Assembly: GCA_022562055.1 (NCBI GenBank)
Contig: JADFQA010000004.1
Coordinates: 42,432-106,431 of the forward strand
Source of the DNA: Acidobacteriota bacterium
Lineage (GTDB): Bacteria > Actinomycetota > Acidimicrobiia > Spongiisociales > UBA5794
DNA: 64,000 bases
Reading direction: 5' to 3'
The position numbers and the translations under genes are program-made. Below the pieces are notes generated by a model. That model searched no databases. It was not told the origin of the DNA and was given only the letters and a program-made list of their open reading frames with translations. This document shows, piece after piece, positions 35,252 through 41,866 of this stretch (position 1 is the first letter of the stretch; each line of letters starts with the position of its first letter).

Positions 35252-35332
35252 CTAACCGCAGTTCACACTGCACACGAATAGCAAATCTCCGGTGAGAGAA
35301 CTGCGGGCCATTGCTGGCTTGGCGTGGATCAT
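35252..35332 (-). CDS. Micro-ORF C: RiPP-precursor-like peptide with two Cys, 26 residues
   Basis: N-terminal part MIHAKPAMARSSLTGDL (1-17) and C-terminal part LFVCSVNCG (18-26). GGAAGGAGG lies 5 bases before the ATG, an excellent ribosome site. The leader aligns without gaps to micro-ORFs A and B: Pro6, Ala7 (as in B), Ala9 (as in B), basic residue 10, hydroxyl residue 11, Leu13, Gly15, Leu17. The tyrosine of YxxP is His here. Two Cys in the tail suggest a disulfide or thioether. It is the most divergent member, so less certain than the other two. Confidence 0.6.
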   Translation of the reverse strand: MIHAKPAMARSSLTGDLLFVCSVNCG

Positions 35333-35471
35333 CGCACCTCCTTCCAACCACGAATCCCGGGCACGGAACTCTCGGCAGCTCCGAGTGAGCTGTCCGATAA
35401 CAGTACACCGGCTGCATCTGATCCGCTAGGACGTTGCCGCCCGCAGACGGGTTGGCGGAGTTTCCTGGCGA

Positions 35472-35515
35472 CGATCGACCGAAGCGTCCGTTAGTTCTGA
35501 CGCTTCGGTCGATCG
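35472..35515 (-). terminator. 17-bp stem hairpin after micro-ORF B
   Basis: Perfect stem CGATCGACCGAAGCGTC / GACGCTTCGGTCGATCG, loop of 10 bases. It starts 11 bases after the micro-ORF B stop. There is no T-run, so it may protect the mRNA end instead of terminating. Confidence 0.65.
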
Positions 35516-35525
35516 GATCGCGATG

Positions 35526-35618
35526 CTACGACGGTATGACGACCGAAACGTAAACGATACTTTCCCCAAGCGCTCCTGCCAGTGCTGTTTTCGCAAGAGC
35601 TGGTGTCGTGTATTTCAT
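35526..35618 (-). CDS. Micro-ORF B: RiPP-precursor-like peptide, 30 residues
   Basis: Leader MKYTTPALAKTALAGAL (1-17) and C-terminal part GESIVYVSVVIPS (18-30). AGGAGG lies 6 bases before the ATG. The leader has the YxxP motif (YTTP) and the KTALAGAL block shared with micro-ORF A. Its tail is hydrophobic and unlike those of the other two. A terminator with a T-run lies upstream (35720-35745), so it probably has its own promoter, although no convincing -35/-10 pair was seen in the ~97 bases between. Confidence 0.72.
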   Translation of the reverse strand: MKYTTPALAKTALAGALGESIVYVSVVIPS

Positions 35619-35719
35619 TCCTACCTCCTCTCCACTCGTCTTACCCCGACGCCGAAACCCCAAGAGCGGAGCGCTGGACGTCGGTCTAGTGGATCTCGGG
35701 ATTGGTCGCCACATACAAA

Positions 35720-35745
35720 AAGGACAGACTCGCTCGTCTGTCCTT
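35720..35745 (-). terminator. Intrinsic terminator upstream of micro-ORF B
   Basis: Perfect 10-bp stem AAGGACAGAC / GTCTGTCCTT, 6-base loop, followed on the minus strand by a run of T. It would end transcripts coming from the pqqD-like/peptidase genes. Confidence 0.75.
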
Positions 35746-36112
35746 GATGATGTCCATTGCGGCGGATGTCGCGACAAGCCGTTCGATTGTGTTCGCCCTG
35801 ATCGGCGAACATCAGGCCCGGTGGCCTGATCTGTCTCATCGCGTTGCTCATCCTCGTACCCCGATTCCCGGCCGATTCCTGCAAAAGGACTCGGAATCCC
35901 GGCGAGTCTGATGGAACGTAACGAAGGTTCCGAAATATTGGCGTTTTCGGCCTATCGGTCTGAGACTAGATGTCTGGTGTGGTCGCGGCTTGGGGGCGCT
36001 TGGCAACACGGGCCGACGGATGCGGACACCGCCGCACGCCATGTGGCTACGAGTAACTGCGCAGACGTGCGTGTGAGAAATGATTCGATCGACCTATGAC
36101 CACGGTACGTGT
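35746..36112. other. Gene-free stretch with two adjacent hairpins
   Basis: No supported gene. Two neighbouring perfect inverted repeats, GTTCGCC-N6-GGCGAAC (35791-35810) and ATCAGGCC-N4-GGCCTGAT (35811-35830), abut each other. Open frames here lack ribosome sites and the leader motif of the micro-ORFs. Confidence 0.5.
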
Positions 36113-36535
36113 TTAGCGTGTCTTTCTCAGGTACCCGACGGCGCGGCGAGGGAACCGCCGAGCTCTTGCCGATGCCGTCCCGAGCCAACGACTGCGGAAT
36201 CCGTGTTTTGTATGTCGTGAGTGTTGGACGTCTTCGATCACCCGTCCGATGAGCCGTTCCGGCCCGACCGGTCGGTCTCGGGAAAGTTGCCCGTCGCCAT
36301 GGAAGCTGTGGAGGTTGTCAACGGTGCCCCTGCAGCGGTGGACGACAATGGTGGATTCGTCGTTTGTGAACGCCCAGATTTCGCCCCACCGTGGAGTGTC
36401 GGCGGCGACCACGAGGACCTTTGCAGGGGGACGGATCGTCCTCCCCATCGAGGCACCGTCGACCGGGATCCACACCGGTTCACGCTCCAGACGCTTGCGG
36501 AGGACCGCTGCCACTGCTTCGGGTTGCGTCGTCAT
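36113..36535 (-). CDS. Sec11-like S24/S26 serine peptidase next to the PqqD-like gene
   Basis: 140 residues. The Ser motif VDGASMGRTIRP (Ser29) corresponds to GxSMxPT of signal peptidase I, and VVHRCRG has His66 where bacterial enzymes have Lys, so a Ser-His pair as in Sec11/archaeal signal peptidases. The downstream GDGQLSRDRPVGPERLIGRV matches the usual GDAN...V..G(R) strand. No N-terminal membrane helix is visible, so it may be cytoplasmic. The ATG overlaps the PqqD-like stop (ATGA). Likely a leader-removing peptidase for the micro-ORF peptides; that role is inference. The C-terminal ~35 residues are Arg-rich. Confidence 0.75.
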   Translation of the reverse strand: MTTQPEAVAAVLRKRLEREPVWIPVDGASMGRTIRPPAKVLVVAADTPRWGEIWAFTNDESTIVVHRCRGTVDNLHSFHGDGQLSRDRPVGPERLIGRVIEDVQHSRHTKHGFRSRWLGTASARARRFPRRAVGYLRKTR

Positions 36536-36795
36536 GCCTCGACGATGAGACCCTCGCTCTTGAGCTGATCGACAAACATGCGTAAATCCGCAGCCCACTG
36601 TTCGCGGGTGACATCGTCGAAAATGTCGAACAGCTTCTCCTCAAGGTCGTCTATCGCGGTTGCCTCTGCAATGTTTGTCCAGATCAAGGTCGCTACGGGG
36701 TTCAGGGTGAGCAACTCTTCATCGGACTGACCAACGATGACAGCCTGGTCCTCGAACATCTCGAAGACAATTGCTGGGTTTCGGGTGATCTTCAT
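36532..36795 (-). CDS. PqqD-like protein (RiPP recognition element)
   Basis: 87 residues. VGQSDEELLTLNPVATLIWT followed by a helical segment EEKLFDIFDDVTREQWAADL and ending LKSEGLIVEA match the PqqD fold, a winged helix that binds leader peptides of RiPP precursors. In lasso and PQQ pathways it hands the leader to the modifying enzyme. It is translationally coupled to the serine peptidase gene and lies 63 bases after the LCP gene on the same strand. No radical SAM, cyclase or transporter gene is adjacent. Confidence 0.82.
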   Translation of the reverse strand: MKITRNPAIVFEMFEDQAVIVGQSDEELLTLNPVATLIWTNIAEATAIDDLEEKLFDIFDDVTREQWAADLRMFVDQLKSEGLIVEA

Positions 36796-36858
36796 GTCTG
36801 AGCCTCTTCGCCGGTTGCCTGATACTGACTATCGGAGTACGCGCTCTTTGACTGTAGG

Positions 36859-38079
36859 TCACTCGTCAAGTGTGCCATCTTGGAGGTCAGCGAACATGTC
36901 ATCCGCCTCCGGCTCAAGAAACACGACACTCGCCGACCCTGCGCGTCCGACACGGCCCGGAAGTACTACGTTGACCAGCCCATCTGATGGTGTGAGGTAG
37001 GCCGCGGCGGCGAGCGTCAGCAAGTCTTCGGTGGACAGATCTGTCCACGCGTTTTGGAGGAGGACGTCGAGCATCAAGGGAAGCGTTTCAATGCCCATCG
37101 GCTGGATCATGTTCATAGCAGCTTGCATGATGCGGCCGTGGTTGAGGGATCGGGTGAAGTCCCCGCCCGGCAGGCCCTTTCTGATTCGCGCCAGTTGGAG
37201 GGCTCGCTTTGGGTTCAGTTGCTGTTCGCCGGCAGGGAAGCCGCTCCAGTTGTTACCGCTCGCCATGTACGTTGGCAGGTCGATAAATAGTCCACCTAGC
37301 TGGGTGAGCAGCGCCGTGTAGCCTTTGAACCCGGTGACGATATAGCCCTCTAGCGGGAGGCCAGAGAGTTCGGCTGCAGTCTTGAGCATGATCTCTGGAC
37401 CGCGTCCAGCCATCAGGTTGGTGAACTTAAAGTCTCCCTCTTCGGTTGTGACGTACGTATCGCGAGGGATGCCGAGTATTGCCCCGGTCTGTTCTGCGGG
37501 CACGAGTCCGACGATGTGGATGCTGTCTGCACGAAAGCGGAGTTGGTTTTGTCCAACTCGTGCGTCTGAGCCAATGATGAGCACAAGCCGTGGGGAATCG
37601 CCGAGCCACGCCGGCTGACCTTCGGGTTGGCCACCCACGATCCGCCAGGACGTTTCAGCTTTGACGGCGAACCAAATGTCATCGTCGGCTCGGATCACGG
37701 CAATCGTGTCGCCGTCATCACCGAGCGTGCGGAGGGACGAAGTGAACGTCACGTCTTTCGATGGCGCCGGCAGGGTCGCAAGATACGTGGTCAAACCCGC
37801 GGGTGCATCCGGTCCCGTGTTTCGATCGTCGGCCCAGAAGCTGTAAAGGGCGCTGAGTGAGGTATTGAGTCCGGGATCCGCGTCACCTATGGCGCTGATC
37901 GTGACCACGGGTGCGTCTGTCGTGGTCGGCTTTGCGAGAGTGGTTGGTGTGGCTGTTGTGGTTGTTGCTTGGGAGGTCGTCGTAGAACTCGTAGTACTAA
38001 CGGGTTGTGCGCCGCCTGAGCAAGCGGCAAGGGCGACCGAGGCGATGGTCAAGAGGGAGAGAATGGTGAAGCGGCGCAC
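36859..38079 (-). CDS. LytR-CpsA-Psr (LCP) family lipoprotein
   Basis: 406 residues. Signal VRRFTILSLLTIASVALAAC gives a lipobox Cys, then a Thr/Ser-rich linker and the LCP domain from about residue 190: LVLIIGSDARVGQ, HIVGLVPAEQTGAILGIPRD (catalytic-site Arg/Asp), GYIVTGFKGYTALLTQLGG and ALQLARIRKGLPGGDFTRSL. LCP enzymes attach polymers to the cell wall from undecaprenyl carriers. The GTG at 38079 is chosen by the signal peptide; no clear ribosome site is present. It is read divergently from trkA. Confidence 0.85.
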   Translation of the reverse strand: MRRFTILSLLTIASVALAACSGGAQPVSTTSSTTTSQATTTTATPTTLAKPTTTDAPVVTISAIGDADPGLNTSLSALYSFWADDRNTGPDAPAGLTTYLATLPAPSKDVTFTSSLRTLGDDGDTIAVIRADDDIWFAVKAETSWRIVGGQPEGQPAWLGDSPRLVLIIGSDARVGQNQLRFRADSIHIVGLVPAEQTGAILGIPRDTYVTTEEGDFKFTNLMAGRGPEIMLKTAAELSGLPLEGYIVTGFKGYTALLTQLGGLFIDLPTYMASGNNWSGFPAGEQQLNPKRALQLARIRKGLPGGDFTRSLNHGRIMQAAMNMIQPMGIETLPLMLDVLLQNAWTDLSTEDLLTLAAAAYLTPSDGLVNVVLPGRVGRAGSASVVFLEPEADDMFADLQDGTLDE

Positions 38080-38192
38080 GGGCGAGGAGTGTACCGACAG
38101 CCCGCGGATATGCCCACCCCACAAGAGGGCAGGTGAGGTGCTTCCTTCCGTGTGGTGAAAGGGCGTAACATCGGTTCGGACAAGGAGACCCT

Positions 38193-38855
38193 GTGCGAGT
38201 TGTGATAGCCGGATGCGGCCGAGTTGGATCGAATCTGGCTCGTTCATTGGCCGATCTTGGCCACGATGTCTCAGTCATCGACGACCGCCCGGGTGTGTTC
38301 AAACGGCTCGGGTCCACATTCGACGGAACCACACACGACGGCCGAGCGTACGATGTCGGCATCCTCAAAGACGCTGGCATTGAATCCGCCGACGCGTTCA
38401 TTGCAGTCACCAGCTCTGACAATGCCAACCTGATGTCGGTACAGCTTGCCAAGAAAGTGTTCCGGGTCGAAAACACGATCGCTCGGCTCGATGATCCGCA
38501 GCGTGCCGATGCTTACCAAGCGCTCGACGTCCAATACGTTGCTGGCGCGCAGCTCACCGCGAGGGTGATGCTCGAGCAGATCGTCGAGAATGAATTCCAT
38601 CACCACATTTCGTTTCCCGACGGCGATGTCGAAATCGTCGACATCGTGCTCAACGACGGGGTCGTCGGTCTCACTGTTGAAGACCTAGAAATTGACGGGG
38701 CGCTCCGGGTAGCCGCCGTTCGACGGGCCGGGAAGACGACGATACCGAGCGACGACTACGAATTGCGTCCTCATGACCTTATCGCTGTCGCCGCCAAGGC
38801 CGGCGTTCGCAGACGCGTTCGGCGTCTTCTCAAAGAACGCAAGGCGTCGCTGTGA
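38193..38855 (+). CDS. trkA: TrkA-type K+ uptake regulatory subunit (first copy)
   Basis: 220 residues: RCK-N Rossmann domain (VVIAGCGRVGSNLARSLADL, then VSVIDD) and a C-terminal RCK-C domain from about residue 135. It gates TrkH in response to nucleotides. GTG start with AAGGAGA 6 bases upstream. Its stop overlaps the next trkA (GTGA). Confidence 0.92.
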   Translation: MRVVIAGCGRVGSNLARSLADLGHDVSVIDDRPGVFKRLGSTFDGTTHDGRAYDVGILKDAGIESADAFIAVTSSDNANLMSVQLAKKVFRVENTIARLDDPQRADAYQALDVQYVAGAQLTARVMLEQIVENEFHHHISFPDGDVEIVDIVLNDGVVGLTVEDLEIDGALRVAAVRRAGKTTIPSDDYELRPHDLIAVAAKAGVRRRVRRLLKERKASL

Positions 38856-39514
38856 GAATTCTCCTAATCGGAGGGGGCAAAGTCGGGTCCTATCTGGCCC
38901 GCAGCCTCAGCGACGCTGGCCACGTCGTCACCGTGATCGAGGACACCGAGCGTCGAGCCCGGGACATATCCGACTCGGCGGATGTGCTGGTGTTCCACGG
39001 TGACGGCACCGACGTTGAGATGCTGCGATCCGCCGACGTTGAACGGGCCGACTGGGTGTTGGCCGTCACCGGTCTCGACGAGGTGAACCTGGTTGCATGC
39101 CAGCTCGCAAAGACATTGGGTGCCAAGCGCACCATTGCAAGGTTGAACAACCCAACCAACCGACCGACGTTCGAAGCCCTCGACCTACCGGTCGTTGCCG
39201 TCACAGATCTTATGGTGAAGGTCATAACGCAAGAGGTCGAAGTACCAGACCTGAGTCGTATTGCTCTCATCGGTGAGGGACAGCTTTCGCTTTGCGAGAT
39301 CGAAATCCCCGAAGGGTTTCCCTACGTACCCCTATCAGAGCTGACGTTTCCGCAGCCTTCGATTTTCGTGACGGTCGTCTCGAGAGGTGTTGTCTCGCTG
39401 CCCCGAGCCGACACGCGGCTGCGGCCGGGGGACCGGATCACCGCCGTGACCCAGGTCTCGCTAGAAAGAGACTTGCACCATGCCATCACTCATGCTGGGG
39501 ATGACCTACCGTGA
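38852..39514 (+). CDS. trkA: TrkA-type K+ uptake regulatory subunit (second copy)
   Basis: 220 residues with ILLIGGGKVGSYLARSLSDA and VTVIED at the N-terminus and an RCK-C domain. It is a paralogue of the preceding gene and of the same length; tandem trkA pairs before trkH are common in actinobacteria, where the two probably form a mixed ring. The stop overlaps the GTG of the small membrane protein gene. Confidence 0.92.
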   Translation: MRILLIGGGKVGSYLARSLSDAGHVVTVIEDTERRARDISDSADVLVFHGDGTDVEMLRSADVERADWVLAVTGLDEVNLVACQLAKTLGAKRTIARLNNPTNRPTFEALDLPVVAVTDLMVKVITQEVEVPDLSRIALIGEGQLSLCEIEIPEGFPYVPLSELTFPQPSIFVTVVSRGVVSLPRADTRLRPGDRITAVTQVSLERDLHHAITHAGDDLP

Positions 39515-39663
39515 GCGAAGAGCCCGAGTTTCGCCGTCACCGCGGGATTCTTGACGACGCACGCGGCGGTTTGACGACGTTTGGTCTGGAGTTCCTTGTC
39601 GTCCTCGCGATCGTGATATTCGGTCTAGTCGCCGCTGCGATCATCGTGGCGGTGGTCGTCTAG
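39511..39663 (+). CDS. Small single-helix membrane protein between trkA and trkH
   Basis: 50 residues, GTG start overlapping the trkA stop (GTGA). A charged N-terminus (EEPEFRRHRGILDDA) is followed by one membrane helix LEFLVVLAIVIFGLVAAAII. I know of no named family. Position and coupling suggest an accessory subunit of the Trk complex, comparable in kind to KdpF. Confidence 0.6.
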   Translation: MSEEPEFRRHRGILDDARGGLTTFGLEFLVVLAIVIFGLVAAAIIVAVVV

Positions 39664-39718
39664 TGGCCGAGGTCGGAAACTTGTCTTCGAGATCATATAG
39701 GCCTCGGTAGGTCGTGCC

Positions 39719-41221
39719 GTGCTAATCAGGCCCGTCCGTCGCGACTTCGAGGCCATAGGACACAACCTCGGAAGAGTGTTCACCGTCGTCGGCGTGGCTG
39801 GATTTGTTCCCGCAGCATGGGCTGTGCTGTCGCAGGAATGGTATCCCCTGTCATCGTTCTTGCTGATGATCGGCTTGTTCCTCATCCTGGGCCAGCTTGG
39901 TTTGCGGTTACCGTATCGCGGTGAGATCGACCGCCTGGCGTGGAGTCACGGCATGGTCGTCGTTGCGCTGACTTGGCTCTTAGTCCCGCTCATCGGTTCG
40001 ATTCCTTTCATGCTGTCCGGTCACTTCGCCTCCCCGCTGGACGCGTATTTCGATGCTATGTCGGGGCTGTCGACGACGGGGTTGTCGCTCGTGCAGGACC
40101 TAGACCATCTTGCGACCTCTCTGAACTTCTGGAGACATCTGCTGCACTTCCTTGGCGGGCAGGGCATCATCATTGCTGCGCTCGTCCTCTTTGCCGGGCG
40201 CGGAAACCTGACCCTGTATTACGGCGAGGCGCGGGATGAGAAGATTCTGCCGTCGGTGCGGTCGACGGCTCGTTTCATTTGGGCGGTCAGTCTTGTGCAC
40301 TTGGTCGCCGGTGTTGCGGCGCTCGGCTTTGTTGGATGGCGCGTGCTCGGTTTCACACCAACTCGGTCTCTGTTTCACGGGCTGATGATCTTCTTTGCGG
40401 GCTTTGATACCGGTGGCTTCACTCCACAGTCGACGAGCATCGGCTACTACCACTCCGCAATATTTGAAGCCACAACCGCGGTGCTGATGATCGCCGGTGC
40501 AATGTCGTTCGGTGTGCATTTCGCCCTTTGGCGGGGAAAACGACGGTCGGTCATGGTGAATCTTGAGACCCGCACGATCCTCACGAGCCTCGGCCTCACA
40601 ATGATCCTCACGATGGCCGGCCTTGCAGCTACAGGGGTGTATACGACCGTGTTCGGACTCGGGCGCCAGGGCATGTTCCAGGTGGTTTCTGCCCATACCG
40701 GTACGGGCTTTACCACGGTGTCGACGGCTGAGCTTGCCTCGTGGGGTGGTCTTGCGTTCGGTGGCATAGTGCTTGCCATGGCGCTGGGCGGGATGGGGTC
40801 GTCGACCTCGGGAGGGGTCAAGGCGCTCAGGGTCGGTCTCACCGTTCGAGCGATCGGCAACCAGATCAAACAGGTTTTGCTCGCTGAGGGTGCAGTCGCG
40901 CGGACGTCCTATTGGCAGGGTGGACGAAAGCAACTGACGGCAGAGCTAGCCCAGTCCGCAATGTCAGTGTCGTTGCTTTATGTTGCGCTTTTCATGATGG
41001 GTACGGGAGTCGCGCTGATGTACGGCTATCCACTGCAGGCCGCGTTGTTTGAGTCGGTGTCGGCCGGGGCATCCGTCGGTTTATCCGTCGGGATAACAGA
41101 CGTGCCGATGCCTGCGTTGCTCAAGGTCACCTACATCGTTCAGATGTGGCTCGGTCGGCTTGAGTTTGTCGCGATATTCGCCCTGCTTGGGTTCTTCGTT
41201 TCCTGGGTGCGCGGCAAATGA
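39719..41221 (+). CDS. trkH: TrkH/KtrB-type potassium transporter
   Basis: 500 residues with four repeated M1-P-M2 units. Selectivity loops are recognisable at FDAMSGLSTTGLSLV, FDTGGFTPQST, SAHTGTGFTTVST and SVSAGASVGLSVG. It imports K+ through the membrane under TrkA control. GTG start at 39719, 55 bases after the small membrane protein. The stop overlaps the next gene (ATGA). Confidence 0.92.
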   Translation: MLIRPVRRDFEAIGHNLGRVFTVVGVAGFVPAAWAVLSQEWYPLSSFLLMIGLFLILGQLGLRLPYRGEIDRLAWSHGMVVVALTWLLVPLIGSIPFMLSGHFASPLDAYFDAMSGLSTTGLSLVQDLDHLATSLNFWRHLLHFLGGQGIIIAALVLFAGRGNLTLYYGEARDEKILPSVRSTARFIWAVSLVHLVAGVAALGFVGWRVLGFTPTRSLFHGLMIFFAGFDTGGFTPQSTSIGYYHSAIFEATTAVLMIAGAMSFGVHFALWRGKRRSVMVNLETRTILTSLGLTMILTMAGLAATGVYTTVFGLGRQGMFQVVSAHTGTGFTTVSTAELASWGGLAFGGIVLAMALGGMGSSTSGGVKALRVGLTVRAIGNQIKQVLLAEGAVARTSYWQGGRKQLTAELAQSAMSVSLLYVALFMMGTGVALMYGYPLQAALFESVSAGASVGLSVGITDVPMPALLKVTYIVQMWLGRLEFVAIFALLGFFVSWVRGK

Positions 41222-41751
41222 TGCGAGCAACGATCGTCGGCCTTGCATTGCTGATGTCTGGCGGAGGGGTTGCTTTTGCTCAGGGCGACGCGACCCGCGT
41301 CGTCGACATCATCGACGACTCTGCAGCTTACGCGGGTCCAATCGTCGTCGAGGGCGAGTTAATCGGCGACTACGGCCAGCGGTCGGACGGCACGATATGG
41401 ACGCAACTCAACGATGACATATACGTTGACGATCCGACCGTGCAGGGCGGGTCCGGTGGGTCAAACATCGGTATCGGAGTCAGGGTGCCCGCGGCGCTCC
41501 TCGAAGGGATCCCCAACCCGGGCGGATATCGAGTACGGGGGCCGGTGGTGCGACTTGTCGGTGAATGGAAACACCACGATCCCGATCGTGGTGGCGAGAG
41601 TTATCTCGAGGTGGCCGAACTCACCCTGCTGAGACCGCCGGTCAAATTGCAGGAGCGCTGGGCGCCCATCCCGGGAGTGCTCGGGATAGGTCTTGTCATC
41701 GTTTCGATAACTCTCGCCCGCATCCGACGTAACAGCGATGCGACAGGCTGA
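41218..41751 (+). CDS. Secreted/membrane protein with OB-like domain
   Basis: 177 residues. The signal peptide TIVGLALLMSGGGVAFAQ is followed by a compact domain (about 30-145: PIVVEGELIGDYGQRSDGTI, WTQLNDDIYV, GYRVRGPVVRLVGEW) that reads like an OB-fold nucleic acid/ligand module, and a C-terminal membrane helix PGVLGIGLVIVSITLARI. It is coupled to trkH by ATGA. Function unknown; it may modulate the transporter from outside. Confidence 0.6.
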   Translation: MMRATIVGLALLMSGGGVAFAQGDATRVVDIIDDSAAYAGPIVVEGELIGDYGQRSDGTIWTQLNDDIYVDDPTVQGGSGGSNIGIGVRVPAALLEGIPNPGGYRVRGPVVRLVGEWKHHDPDRGGESYLEVAELTLLRPPVKLQERWAPIPGVLGIGLVIVSITLARIRRNSDATG

Positions 41752-41866
41752 CTTTCGTCATCTACGATCCCTCACGACTGTGGCCCGGTTGCGGCACCGC
41801 TAGCGGTAGCTGAATAGATTTCCAAGGGTCCCGCACAATCTGTCTAACCGTACATGGGAGTGATCT

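Noticed and set aside
34900..35295. Plus-strand 131-codon frame across the micro-ORF region
   Set aside because: It reads through two terminator hairpins, lacks a ribosome site, and the opposite strand has the conserved leader codons.
35621..35884. Minus-strand 87-codon frame upstream of micro-ORF B as a fourth precursor
   Set aside because: No leader motif, weak ribosome site, and it runs through the terminator at 35720-35745.
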